Assembly: GCF_011421635.1 (NCBI RefSeq)
Contig: NZ_WTLI01000022.1
Location: 41,951 to 105,950 of the forward strand
Source: Paenibacillus turpanensis
GTDB taxonomy: Bacteria > Bacillota > Bacilli > Paenibacillales > YIM-B00363
Reading direction: 5' to 3'
DNA length: 64,000 nucleotides
Shown: piece after piece, positions 25,016-33,780 of the stretch
Layout of the letters: the number at the start of each line of letters is the position of its first letter
Position numbering within the stretch: position 1 is the stretch's first letter
Translations under genes and position numbers: made by a program
The notes under the pieces: generated by a model
What the model saw: the letters and a program-made list of their open reading frames with translations, nothing else
Database searches by the model: none
Told to the model about the DNA's origin: nothing

Positions 25016-27499
25016 TTACTCGGTCATGCGAATCGAATCGGTAATAGTTTGCTTTTGTGTTTTGCGGACCGGGAGCCATGCCGCAAGCTGCGAAAGAACG
25101 GCCATACCGAGCGAAGCCGTAAAGCAGGCAAGCCAAGGGGAGTTCCAGTGAGCGAGCAGGCCCGGGTCTTCTTCGTTGACATAACGGTACATCATATAGG
25201 ATAGGGCCGTTCCAAGAGCGGAGCCAATGACCGACCCGATCAACGCATACGCCAAGCATTCAGAGCGAATCATCGCGCGGAGCTGGCCGGATGTCATCCC
25301 GATGGCACGGAGTATGCCGAATTCACGCATACGCAGCATGGCGCCCGTAGCGGCCGTATTCATCAGACTCATTCCGGCTATTAACGTAATGACGGAAAGG
25401 AAAACGGCTAGCATCACTTCAACCTGCCGGATATCTTCTTTGACACTGTCGATGCGATCCTGCAGCGAGTGCATCTTCCCGCCGTATGTTCCGGCAATTC
25501 GTTGGAGCTCCTGTTTTATATAGGCTGTATCTGCATGATCGGTTGTACGGATTTGGATTCTTCGGTCCAATCCTGATCCGGAAAACAATTCATAATGGGA
25601 GGAGTGGGTTAACAGTGACAGTCCGTCTGGAAAATCGCCCGAGGTTGGGAAATTTTCCAGGACAGCACCGATCCGATAAGTTTTCCTCTCGGGGGAGTAA
25701 TTCCAGTTATCGTTTCTCGGGCCATCGACAAGCTTGGCGAAGCCAATTTCAATGAGATCACCCGCATGATAGCGGGTCTGCGGCCAAACGCTGCTCCGAA
25801 GCAGCAGCACTTCTTCCCCGTTTCGAAGCCGCTCCGGATTGATTTCCCCTTCCATCACATATTGATCTGCTTCCTTTACTATTGCATCTTCGTATGCATA
25901 GAGCTTCACGAGTGAGCTGAGCTTCCCGCTCTCTGAGAATGGATTGGCCAGCTCCTCCTGCTCTATGCTGAGGAGCTCTCGGAAGTCCGGCAGCAGCTCC
26001 GCTTCGTCCAGGCGGGTGTAGCCATAGCTGTATTTCATCGGAATGACGGCTTCGACTCCCGGCAGCTCCGCGAGCTCTTTCGCTGCTTGGGCCGGGAAGC
26101 CGTAGCCTTCCCGGTTGCTGACAAATAAATAATAGTCCGCGTCCCACGAAAAGTCGTCTCTAACCAAGGCGGCAGGATCTTTGGCCGAGACAAAGCCGTG
26201 CATCGTGACGAGAAGAGAGACGCTGATGGCCATGGACAAAACCGTGGTCCAAAATCGCGATGGGCTTCTCAGCATGAAGCGGAGCGCCATCCGATGAGCG
26301 ATTCCTGCTCTGCTGGGAATCCAGCGGCTGAACGGTTTGGCCGGCTGTACGGACAGGAGCGATGAATCGGTGCCCCGCAGTGCTTCCAGCGGTGAAATAA
26401 TCCGGGAGGCGATTCGCGCAGGTCCAAGACTGGATAAGAGCACGGTCGTAAAACCGATCCCGGCCACGATCAGAAGCATGCCAAGCGGGAGCTGCGGAGG
26501 ACCTTCCAGCGTCCCGAACATCGTCCAATGAATGACCGACAAATGCAGCGCCATCCCTATAGCGATGCCAATGGGAACGGCGATGACGCCAATAAGTGAA
26601 GCCTCTCCGATTACGAGCCTTTGCAGCTGACGGCGGGTCATGCCGATGGCTCGGAGCATCCCGTACTGCTTCATTTTTTCCAGCACGGCAATATGAAACA
26701 TATTGTAGATCGCCAGCATCATCGCTGCGCAGGTGATGACAACTATAAAATAAACGCTGGAATCCTGCTTGTTGTAGTCATTCATCGCTTTGACCAGCAT
26801 ATCGTTGTGATTCATCTGCCGATCGTGAACGCCAAAAGCTTTTCGCAGCTCAGCTGTTTTCGTGACAATATCGCCGCCGGTTTGAATAAACTCGGGACGG
26901 AATTGGACGTAGGCGGTGTGGGTCAGTTTTTCCTCATTTATCTTATTCAGAGTGGAGGGACCCGCTAAAGCGATAGATTGACTACTATTTACCGTTCCTT
27001 TCCAGTTCTTCATAATCCCGACGACGGTATATTTCGTTTCGCCGACGGTTACGGCATCTTTGCCTTGAATTGGCGCCGCTTGCAGCTGTTCGGCGAGCCA
27101 AGCCTCAAGTACGATTTCGTTCTCGGCCGAAGGCAATTGGCCCTGAATGAGCTTTACAGGGACCAGCTTTGTCTGGGCATTGGAATACTCGCTGAGCAGA
27201 AGCTTTACCCCTTCGGGGGTGTTGATCTGAACCGACGCGCTCTTTACCCAAAGCAGTTCTTCAATGGCTGCATGATGCTGCATCAGTTGAATCGTTTCCG
27301 GCTTCAAGCCCTGAAAATGCACATGGTACGTGCCCGCGGATTGAAGAGTAGATTGGAGCATAGCGACCTTAAGGTTGTGGGTAAATAAAACGGTTAAGGT
27401 TACGATGGCAACGGACAAAACAATTCCGAGCACAGCCAGCAGCTGACGTTTCCACTGATGCTTTACGGTTCGCGGGAGGAGCCCCCAATAAGATCGCAT
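25016..27499 (-). CDS. FtsX-domain ABC permease (MacB/LolC-type superfamily)
   Basis: 827 residues. An N-terminal helix (about 18-40) precedes an extracytoplasmic region. A first FtsX block follows (three helices, about 255-375, with EKMKQYGMLRAIGMTRRQL). A central helix (about 425-445) leads to a second large extracytoplasmic domain, and a second FtsX block lies near the C-terminus (about 695-815, with RMREFGILRAIGMTSGQLRAM). The paired 'GxLRAIGMT' coupling motifs are diagnostic of type VII ABC systems. It shares one base with the ATPase gene stop (TAATG), so it is translationally coupled. With the upstream kinase and regulator it looks like a peptide- or antibiotic-response module. Confidence 0.92.
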   Translation of the reverse strand: MRSYWGLLPRTVKHQWKRQLLAVLGIVLSVAIVTLTVLFTHNLKVAMLQSTLQSAGTYHVHFQGLKPETIQLMQHHAAIEELLWVKSASVQINTPEGVKLLLSEYSNAQTKLVPVKLIQGQLPSAENEIVLEAWLAEQLQAAPIQGKDAVTVGETKYTVVGIMKNWKGTVNSSQSIALAGPSTLNKINEEKLTHTAYVQFRPEFIQTGGDIVTKTAELRKAFGVHDRQMNHNDMLVKAMNDYNKQDSSVYFIVVITCAAMMLAIYNMFHIAVLEKMKQYGMLRAIGMTRRQLQRLVIGEASLIGVIAVPIGIAIGMALHLSVIHWTMFGTLEGPPQLPLGMLLIVAGIGFTTVLLSSLGPARIASRIISPLEALRGTDSSLLSVQPAKPFSRWIPSRAGIAHRMALRFMLRSPSRFWTTVLSMAISVSLLVTMHGFVSAKDPAALVRDDFSWDADYYLFVSNREGYGFPAQAAKELAELPGVEAVIPMKYSYGYTRLDEAELLPDFRELLSIEQEELANPFSESGKLSSLVKLYAYEDAIVKEADQYVMEGEINPERLRNGEEVLLLRSSVWPQTRYHAGDLIEIGFAKLVDGPRNDNWNYSPERKTYRIGAVLENFPTSGDFPDGLSLLTHSSHYELFSGSGLDRRIQIRTTDHADTAYIKQELQRIAGTYGGKMHSLQDRIDSVKEDIRQVEVMLAVFLSVITLIAGMSLMNTAATGAMLRMREFGILRAIGMTSGQLRAMIRSECLAYALIGSVIGSALGTALSYMMYRYVNEEDPGLLAHWNSPWLACFTASLGMAVLSQLAAWLPVRKTQKQTITDSIRMTE

Positions 27500-28191
27500 T
27501 ATAGGGTCACCCTCCGGTCGTCGATGATCGCTCCGTCTTCGATTGTAATGATCCGATCGGCCGAAGCGGCAATCGATGCATCATGAGTGATCATGATCAA
27601 GGTTTGGTGATATTTCATTATGGAAAGACGAAGCAAGCTCATGACTTCCTGCCCGGTTTTACGGTCGAGGTTTCCGGTCGGCTCGTCGGCTAAAATCACG
27701 GCGGGCTTAGCAGCTAAGGCCCGGGCGATTGCCACCCGCTGCTGCTGCCCCCCCGACAATGCAGACGGAAGATGGCTGCGGCGCTCGTAAAGCCCAAGCC
27801 ATTGCAGCAGTTCCTCGATAAAAGGCTGGTCCGGCGTATGTCCGTCCAGCAAAATAGGAAGCACGATGTTTTCTTCCGCCGTCAGCACCGGAATGAGATT
27901 ATAATGCTGAAAGATAAAGCCAAACTTACGGCGTCTAAGCAGGGCTGCTTCCTGATCGGGGAGTGCCGTAATATCGCTTCCTTCCAGCCATACGCGGCCT
28001 CCTGTCGGCCGATCGAGGCAGCCGAGGAGATGCAGCAGCGTGCTTTTTCCCGAGCCGCTGGCCCCAATAATAGCGGTAAATTCCCCCTGCCGAAAAGCCA
28101 AGTCGGTTGGCTTCAAGGCTTGGACAGCGGCCGCTCCGCTTCCGTATGTTTTGCAAATTTGCTCCGTTCGCAGCAGCTCCAAAGAAAACAT
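27499..28191 (-). CDS. MacB/LolD-type ABC ATPase
   Basis: 230 residues. Walker A IGASGSGKSTLLHLLGCLD, Q loop FIFQHYNLIP, signature LSGGQQQRVAIARALA, Walker B VILADEPTGNLD and H loop TLIMITHD are all intact, with the family-typical PTGNLD. It energises the FtsX permease encoded immediately downstream. A promoter-like TATAAT on the minus strand (28229-28224) and an inverted repeat at 28264-28277 lie between it and the kinase gene, so it can be induced separately from the regulators. Start at ATG 28191, with GGAGGATG-type spacing on the minus strand. Confidence 0.93.
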   Translation of the reverse strand: MFSLELLRTEQICKTYGSGAAAVQALKPTDLAFRQGEFTAIIGASGSGKSTLLHLLGCLDRPTGGRVWLEGSDITALPDQEAALLRRRKFGFIFQHYNLIPVLTAEENIVLPILLDGHTPDQPFIEELLQWLGLYERRSHLPSALSGGQQQRVAIARALAAKPAVILADEPTGNLDRKTGQEVMSLLRLSIMKYHQTLIMITHDASIAASADRIITIEDGAIIDDRRVTL

Positions 28192-28263
28192 CCTCCATTC
28201 GTGTATATCTGTTCTTACTGCCGATTATAGGAGAATGAGCTTACGTTCCGGTGACGGTACTCC

Positions 28264-28277
28264 TTACCATTTTGTAA
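28264..28277. promoter_or_regulatory. Response-regulator operator copy upstream of the ABC genes
   Basis: On the minus strand TTACAAAATGGTAA, an inverted TTAC-N6-GTAA. It overlaps the stop codon of the kinase gene. The copy upstream of the regulator gene, TTACAAAAGCGTAA at 30366-30379, differs at two bases. It lies about 35 bp upstream of the TATAAT at 28229-28224. Confidence 0.6.
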
Positions 28278-29538
28278 GCCGGGTTCGAGGCAGGGTTATG
28301 GTAAACATGCTTCCTTGACCGGACTTACTGGACGCACTAATCAAGCCCTCATGCTTCTCTACAATGAGCTTTGTCAATGCAAGACCGATGCCGCTTCCAA
28401 TCCGTCCGCCGGCCCTGCCCTGCGAGCCTTGATAAAAACGCTGGAAAATATGCGGAAGCTCTTCCTCGGGAATTCCCGTTCCGCAATCGGAAATCGTGAT
28501 GGAGGCGGTCACCTCACTGGCGCTCAGCGCGATGGATATTCGTCCATGGTCCGGGCTGAAGTCGGCCGCATTGTCAATAACGTTCCCGATCGCTTCTCCG
28601 AGCCAATCGCTATCATGAGGAAGGATAACGGGAGATTCGGGGACGCTTACGGACACCTCAAGCTGCTTGCGCGTAAGCCTTGCTTCGGAACGCCCGACAG
28701 CACGATGAAGCGTTTCGCCGAGATCGGCAGGCTTCACGGATAACGTCACGACATCTGCTTCGAGGCGCGAAAGCCGCAGCAGCGAGTGCAGCAGCCAATG
28801 AATCCGCTCAAGCTGCGCGTTGCTTTTCGACAGCAGCTTGCGCTGGTCGTCTTCGTGCAGCGGCTGGCCGCCAAGCAGCTCCATGAACATCATGAGGGAG
28901 CTCAGCGGCGTACGAATTTGGTGAGAGATGTCGTTGATGATATTTCGCAGCAGCTCCTTTTCCCGATCAAGCTTCTGCAGAGATTGCTGCAGCCGCTCCG
29001 ACAGCCGGTTGAAATGATGGCCTAATACCGCCAGCTCCCCCTCGCTTTGTTCCGGCAGCCGAAAATCAAAAGAGCCGCGCATCATCCGCTCCGCTCCTTC
29101 CGACACCCGGCGAATTCCGCTATAGATTTGCGAGAACGCCCGATGAGCGGTGTAGGCGCAAGCCATGCAAAGAATAAGCAGCACACCTGCGGCCGTGTAG
29201 AGCATCGTCTGTCTCAGCTGCGAAAACAAGCCATTGGATGCTGCGAAAGCCGGATTCGAAAAGCCGTATTTTTCGGCAGCGGCAAGCCCGGCGGCGTATT
29301 CTTGTCCGCGGGTGTTTGGAACGGCGGTAGCACTGCGAATGACTGCTTCTTCAAGCTCCGGGTGCTCGATTAAGATGCTACCAATGGCTGTTATATGCGC
29401 TTGGTGGATTTGCTTCTGGAGAGCTGCAGTGCTTTGCAGTAAGGTACCCCACAGGATCAGGAAGGCCAGCAGGCACAATAAGGCCGTCAAGGCTAGACTT
29501 CTGCTGTACTCTTTGTTCCGCCAAAGGGTCGGATTCAC
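28264..29538 (-). CDS. Sensor histidine kinase of the ABC-linked two-component system
   Basis: 424 residues. Two membrane helices (about 14-36 and 112-132) enclose a sensor of about 75 residues, so it is not of the short intramembrane BceS type. A HAMP region follows. The H box DISHQIRTPLSSL puts the phospho-His at about H206. The ATPase has N box NVIDNAADFS and glycine motifs DCGTGI and GSGIGLALTKLI. The gene start overlaps the regulator stop by 4 nt. The stop codon lies inside the second operator copy, upstream of the ABC genes. It probably senses the ligand handled by the ABC pair or the envelope stress it causes. Confidence 0.92.
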   Translation of the reverse strand: MNPTLWRNKEYSRSLALTALLCLLAFLILWGTLLQSTAALQKQIHQAHITAIGSILIEHPELEEAVIRSATAVPNTRGQEYAAGLAAAEKYGFSNPAFAASNGLFSQLRQTMLYTAAGVLLILCMACAYTAHRAFSQIYSGIRRVSEGAERMMRGSFDFRLPEQSEGELAVLGHHFNRLSERLQQSLQKLDREKELLRNIINDISHQIRTPLSSLMMFMELLGGQPLHEDDQRKLLSKSNAQLERIHWLLHSLLRLSRLEADVVTLSVKPADLGETLHRAVGRSEARLTRKQLEVSVSVPESPVILPHDSDWLGEAIGNVIDNAADFSPDHGRISIALSASEVTASITISDCGTGIPEEELPHIFQRFYQGSQGRAGGRIGSGIGLALTKLIVEKHEGLISASSKSGQGSMFTITLPRTRLTKW

Positions 29539-30272
29539 AGCCTCTCACACCTTTCATTCCATTTATACCCGCTGCCGCGAACCGTCACAATCAGCGCTGG
29601 GGAGGAGGGATCGCTCTCGATTTTTTCCCGCAGCCGCCGGATGAGAACGGACAGCGTATTGTCGTCGACGAATTCGCCGTGCGAATCCCAGAGGCGCTCC
29701 AGCAGAATCTCGCGGGTCATCACCTGCAGCGGGTGCCGCATGAAATAGGCGAGCAGCTTGAATTCGGAAGGACTTAGCACCAGCGGCTCGTCCGCCAGCC
29801 ATACTTTTTGTTCAAGCATACTGAGCGTGAGTTCACCTGAACGAATACGGTCTGCTTCAGCGGCCAAGAACGAGGCTTGATCTGCCGCAGCTTCCTTCTG
29901 GGGCGGGGAAAGCTGCGCGCGGCGAAGCGCCGCACGAATACGGGAAATCAGCTCCTGCAGGCGAAACGGTTTTGTGATATAGTCGTCGGCGCCGATTTCC
30001 AAGCCGAAAACAATATGCACCTCTTCATCCGAAGCAGTAAGAAATAAGATTGGAATATGGGAGCTCTTGCGCACTTCCTTGCAAAAGTCAAAGCCGCTTC
30101 CGTCCGGCAGCTGGTTATCGAGCAGAATGAGGTCCGGGGCGGTGGTTTGAAGGATGGCTCTCGCTTCGGCAAGCGTAGGGGCGAGCACCGTGGACCAGCC
30201 TTCCCGCTGGAGTGAAAATTGCAGCCCGAAAGCTAGTGTTTCGTCATCTTCAACGATCAGTAAGGTTTGCAT
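29535..30272 (-). CDS. OmpR-family response regulator of the ABC-linked system
   Basis: 245 residues: receiver domain with D9/D10, phospho-acceptor D52 (LLDNQLPDG), Thr in FLTASD and Lys in TKPF, then a winged-helix domain ending VTVRGSGYKW. The start at 30272 (MQTLLIVEDD) is chosen for the GAGG just upstream on the minus strand. It overlaps the kinase gene by 4 nt. Its likely binding sites are the inverted TTAC/GTAA repeats at 30366-30379 and 28264-28277, plus 11-12-bp-spaced TTAC repeats at 30376-30402. That would mean autoregulation and induction of the ABC genes. Confidence 0.92.
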   Translation of the reverse strand: MQTLLIVEDDETLAFGLQFSLQREGWSTVLAPTLAEARAILQTTAPDLILLDNQLPDGSGFDFCKEVRKSSHIPILFLTASDEEVHIVFGLEIGADDYITKPFRLQELISRIRAALRRAQLSPPQKEAAADQASFLAAEADRIRSGELTLSMLEQKVWLADEPLVLSPSEFKLLAYFMRHPLQVMTREILLERLWDSHGEFVDDNTLSVLIRRLREKIESDPSSPALIVTVRGSGYKWNERCERL

Positions 30273-30365
30273 TGGGGGTTCCTCTTTCCTAAGCCGGGTC
30301 AATGTACTATCACTATAACGCACACCGGCGACGAGTTGTCAATGAATTCCTGAACCTTGGCCACC

Positions 30366-30402
30366 TTACAAAAGCGTAATCTTCCCCGTAAGGCTGCGGT
30401 AA
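30366..30402. promoter_or_regulatory. Response-regulator operator with TTAC repeats
   Basis: Inverted repeat TTACAAAAGCGTAA at 30366-30379, close to the TTACA-N4-TGTAA pattern known for BceR-type sites. Further GTAA units follow at 30388 and 30399, so GTAA recurs at 12- and 11-bp steps as in OmpR-family direct repeats. It lies between the divergent regulator gene and the beta-lactamase-like gene and could act on both. Confidence 0.55.
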
Positions 30403-30451
30403 GCTGAGGGCGGTACGATAGCGGGGAATCCAGGGAAGAGGAGATCGTGAA

Positions 30452-31954
30452 ATGAACAAACCAATAACCAAACCCGCTTGGAAAAAAGGGCTGCTTATCG
30501 TAAGCGGAGTTCTCTTTGTCTTAAGTGCTCCGATATCTGCTGCACAGGCTTCCGCAGAGTTGCCATCCATGATTCCAGTTCGGGTGGAATTAAATGGGTA
30601 CGAGCTTCTGCAAAAGCAGCGCCCGTTATTAATTGAGGGGACGTCGTATGTATCCTTCGAGGAGATGTTCGGTGCTTTTGAAAACAGTAAAATCAGCTGG
30701 GACGAGAAAACGCAAACGGCTTCGCTGGAAGTCGTAAGCGGCGGTATGTTTGAGGCTGCGATATCAGCGAAGGTTGGCGAGGCGAAAGCCATTCTAAACG
30801 GAAGGACGCTGCCGCTCGGAGGAAGCAAGGTGCTGCTTGTAGACGGTGTCGTTATGATCCCGGTACGGCCGTTCGCCGAAGCGTTGGGCTGTGAGGTGGA
30901 GTGGAACGGCTCCGAGCTGACGGTCTCGATTTATCGCAACGGATTGACCGATCTGCTGAAGAAGGAGGCGATGGAGCAGCGGGCCTCTCGTTTCGTTAAG
31001 CCGGAGCTAAGCTCGGAGCATGCCTCGTTGTCCCAAGCGCAAAAAGTAGAGAAGGTAGATCATTATTTGACAGAAAACCTTTATAACGGAACCATTTTAA
31101 TTGTAGATAAAGGCAGTGTACTGCTGCGAAAAGGGTATGGGCTGGCCTCTGCGGAAGGGAAGGAGAATCAGCCGGAATTGGCCTTCCGGCTGATGTCCGT
31201 ATCCAAGCAGTTTGCTGCTGCGGCGATTTTAAAGCTGGAGGAGCAGGGGAAGCTCAGCACCGAAGACTTGATCGGCATCTACGCGCCGGGAATACCAGGA
31301 GCCGATCGGATTACCCTTCACCATCTGCTTACTCACACATCAGGGCTGCCTCGAGAGTACGAAAGAAGCGTAGATAATACGCTGGAGAAAATGGTGCAAG
31401 AGCTGCGCAGCGAGGAGCTGCTGTTTGAGCCGGGAACGCAGTACCGGTACAGTAACGTGGGCTACGCGCTGCTTGCTTATGTGGTAGAAAAAGTATCAGG
31501 ACAAACCTATGAGCAGTTTTTGCGGGAGCAATTTTTCACACCATTAGGGATGACTCGCACCGGTCAGGCTCACCACAATAAAGAGGTGGAATATTTAGTA
31601 CAGGGGCTCTGGCGGGCAAACGACGAAATGCGTGAAGCGGAATTTCATGTTTCGCTTTCCGGTAACGGGGATCTGTATGGCACAGTAGACGATCTATACT
31701 TGTGGGAGCGTGGACTGAGCGAAGGGAAGGTGCTTCACTCCGCTTCGGTAACGAAAATGTTTACGCCTTTCTTAAAAGGCTATGGATATGGCTGGCATAT
31801 GAATGAGGATGGATCGGCGGAGCACAGCGGCTCGGGCAGCGGATTCTCCACGAATATATACCGCAGCCCGTCCACGTTCATTGCGCTGCTGTCCAACGAG
31901 TCGGAGGTCGAAACTGACGATGTTGGACGTTATCTTGTGGAAATGCTGAAGTAG
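30452..31954 (+). CDS. Secreted serine hydrolase, beta-lactamase/AmpC-like, with N-terminal stalk domain
   Basis: 500 residues. The signal peptide is about 1-33 (ending AAQASA). Residues about 40-165 resemble a copper-amine-oxidase-N-like domain often used by Paenibacillus envelope proteins (PLLIEGTSYVSFEEMF and VMIPVRPFAEALGCEVEWNG). The catalytic domain (about 205-500) has SVSK with nucleophile S249 and K252, YSN at Y333 and HSG at H458, the class C beta-lactamase/DD-peptidase set. It may hydrolyse beta-lactams, D-amino peptides or esters. It is divergent from a two-component operator region, which may also control it. The ATG at 30452 has GAGGAGA about 8 nt upstream. Confidence 0.88.
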   Translation: MNKPITKPAWKKGLLIVSGVLFVLSAPISAAQASAELPSMIPVRVELNGYELLQKQRPLLIEGTSYVSFEEMFGAFENSKISWDEKTQTASLEVVSGGMFEAAISAKVGEAKAILNGRTLPLGGSKVLLVDGVVMIPVRPFAEALGCEVEWNGSELTVSIYRNGLTDLLKKEAMEQRASRFVKPELSSEHASLSQAQKVEKVDHYLTENLYNGTILIVDKGSVLLRKGYGLASAEGKENQPELAFRLMSVSKQFAAAAILKLEEQGKLSTEDLIGIYAPGIPGADRITLHHLLTHTSGLPREYERSVDNTLEKMVQELRSEELLFEPGTQYRYSNVGYALLAYVVEKVSGQTYEQFLREQFFTPLGMTRTGQAHHNKEVEYLVQGLWRANDEMREAEFHVSLSGNGDLYGTVDDLYLWERGLSEGKVLHSASVTKMFTPFLKGYGYGWHMNEDGSAEHSGSGSGFSTNIYRSPSTFIALLSNESEVETDDVGRYLVEMLK

Positions 31955-31957
31955 TCC

Positions 31958-32824
31958 TCAGCTTGTGCTTTGATCCAGCTTCAGGGTCCATTCTGAGCCT
32001 TTTGCGTACGATGGGGCACAGGATGGGCCTGGATTTACTAATTCGAAGCGCAATTCGCCAGCGAGCTGAGTTAAGAGCTTGAGACCGTCACCGGTCGGGA
32101 CACCGGCCATAATCGACGGCCTTGCTTCAATGCTCTGCTGACATTTGGCATCAAAAAATTCCTTGTACGGCTCCGTGACCTGCTGCAGGTTTCCTCCCTG
32201 GGCCAACAAATATACGTCTCTGTTCTGTGATCCGACAAGCAGATGAGAGCCCTCAATATAGCTGTCGACAGAATAGGTATCGTTTTCACCAAAAATTTCG
32301 GCCAGATCGATTTCCTTCTTCAGCTCGCCCGTGTCCGGATTGTAGATGAAAAGACGTGTTCCGTCGAGGAGAAACAGCTCGCTGCCTGCCAAAACGTCCT
32401 TCTGTTCCCGTTTTCGATAGGCTCCGCGAACTTCACCGGATTTGACAAGCTTTCCATTCATGAAATAGCCGGTCCGGTCTACAGAGTTGATCTTGGGCAC
32501 TCCAAATGCTTTTGATCCATGGAGTATCGTTCCGCCTTGGGTCGAGTACAGTTGATAGGTCCAGCTCGGATCCTCCTCAGCTACCCGAAACCCGTCTTGG
32601 AAAAAGCTTTCCACATCCTGTGGAAGATCGCGTATCAGGATCAGCTCGTTCGAACGTGAGCTTTTTTGGATATACCACTTATTTTCGGAGATTCCAAATG
32701 TATATGTTCCATCGGGAAGGCTGTCGAAGGAAATGCTGCGTTCCGACGTGGCGGTGCAAGCGCTGATGATCGTGGCTGCGGCTAAAATTGCCGCGATGAA
32801 TCGCCGGGTTCTCCTATCTTTCAT
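31958..32824 (-). CDS. Lipoprotein of unknown function
   Basis: 288 residues. The start at 32824 (MKDRRTRRFIAAIL) gives a basic N-terminus and lipobox IISAC with lipidated Cys at about 24. AAGGAAT lies upstream on the minus strand. The frame stays open for 52 codons further 5', but that part has no signal-like character. The body looks beta-rich, with repeated hydrophobic strands (LFLLDGTRLFIYN, DVYLLAQGGNLQQV) that could be propeller blades. I do not recognise the family. It ends 3 nt from the converging hydrolase gene. Confidence 0.7.
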   Translation of the reverse strand: MKDRRTRRFIAAILAAATIISACTATSERSISFDSLPDGTYTFGISENKWYIQKSSRSNELILIRDLPQDVESFFQDGFRVAEEDPSWTYQLYSTQGGTILHGSKAFGVPKINSVDRTGYFMNGKLVKSGEVRGAYRKREQKDVLAGSELFLLDGTRLFIYNPDTGELKKEIDLAEIFGENDTYSVDSYIEGSHLLVGSQNRDVYLLAQGGNLQQVTEPYKEFFDAKCQQSIEARPSIMAGVPTGDGLKLLTQLAGELRFELVNPGPSCAPSYAKGSEWTLKLDQSTS

Positions 32825-33124
32825 GACACCATTCCTTTTCTGGAGACTTCTTAGAGCTGAGGTGGTCCCACTTCCTAATATGGTATAAAATGGAACACCT
32901 GTATATAGGAACGAGGACTTGTTTTCTGAACCCGTTATCTGAGGAAAGCCGGTGCAGGAGAGCTTGACAGCAGGTGACAAAAAAATGATCCCGACTGATC
33001 ATAAAGACAGGGGACAGCAGGTCCCGGGCTGGATGTTCGGGCAATAGGAAGTATGATATTCTCAGGCTGAATGGCATCAGAGATTTTCAAACAGAGCACA
33101 CACTTGAGATGAAGGAGTGAATGC

Positions 33125-33685
33125 ATGTTGAAGAAGATTCTGATTTTAACCGGTGATGCGGCAGAGGTACTGGAGGTGTATTACCCGTATTTTCGGGTGA
33201 TGGAGGAAGGTTACGAGGCTGTTATTGCCGCGCCGACCAAAAAGGTTCTGCATACGGTTGTTCATGATTTTGTTGAAGGCTGGGAGACGTTCACGGAAAA
33301 GCCTGCGCATCAGCTGCAGGCGCATATCGCCTTTGCTGACGTCGATCCATCGGAATACGCTGGAGTGATCATTCCGGGCGGACGGGCACCGGAGTATATT
33401 CGCACGAACGAGCATCTCCCACGGATTATGCAGCACTTCTTGGAAGAGGATAAGCCGGTTGGGGCGATTTGCCATGCGGCACAGGTGTTTTCCGCGCTTC
33501 GGGATACCAGCTTCTTCGAAGGTCGCACGCTGACGGCGTACAATGCGTGCCGTTTAGATGTAGAGAAGCTTGGCGCGAACTACACGGAGAATACGCTCCA
33601 TGTCGATGGCAAGCTGGTCACAGGCCATGCTTGGCCGGATTTGCCGGGCTTTATGCGTGAGTTTTTGCAGCTGCTGAAAGCGTAG
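33125..33685 (+). CDS. DJ-1/PfpI-family protein
   Basis: 186 residues with the class I glutamine-amidotransferase-like fold. The nucleophile elbow is GAICHAAQ with Cys about 116 followed by His. The upstream GVIIPGGRAPEYIRTNEHL and the final VTGHAWPDLPGFMREFL are the typical DJ-1/PfpI landmarks. Members act as proteases, glyoxalases/deglycases or chaperones; the specific activity is not predictable. It is a single gene, with GAAGGAGTG before the ATG at 33125 and a strong terminator after. Confidence 0.88.
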   Translation: MLKKILILTGDAAEVLEVYYPYFRVMEEGYEAVIAAPTKKVLHTVVHDFVEGWETFTEKPAHQLQAHIAFADVDPSEYAGVIIPGGRAPEYIRTNEHLPRIMQHFLEEDKPVGAICHAAQVFSALRDTSFFEGRTLTAYNACRLDVEKLGANYTENTLHVDGKLVTGHAWPDLPGFMREFLQLLKA

Positions 33686-33750
33686 TTACGAATGGCAGGG
33701 TCCCATCTGGATTCATTTTAACGATGCGGAACAGAAAATCGATTCGTCTT

Positions 33751-33780
33751 AAGGCACAACCATTGGGTTGTGCTTTTTTT
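33751..33780 (+). terminator. Rho-independent terminator after the DJ-1/PfpI gene
   Basis: An 8-bp stem pairs GCACAACC with GGTTGTGC (33766-33773), with a 4-nt loop and seven T residues after it. Confidence 0.9.

Noticed and set aside
24909..25259. N-terminal extension of the small secreted protein to 248 residues
   Set aside because: The extended part lacks a ribosome-binding site, overlaps the permease gene and would bury the signal peptide; the start at 24908 has GGAGGA and a proper signal.
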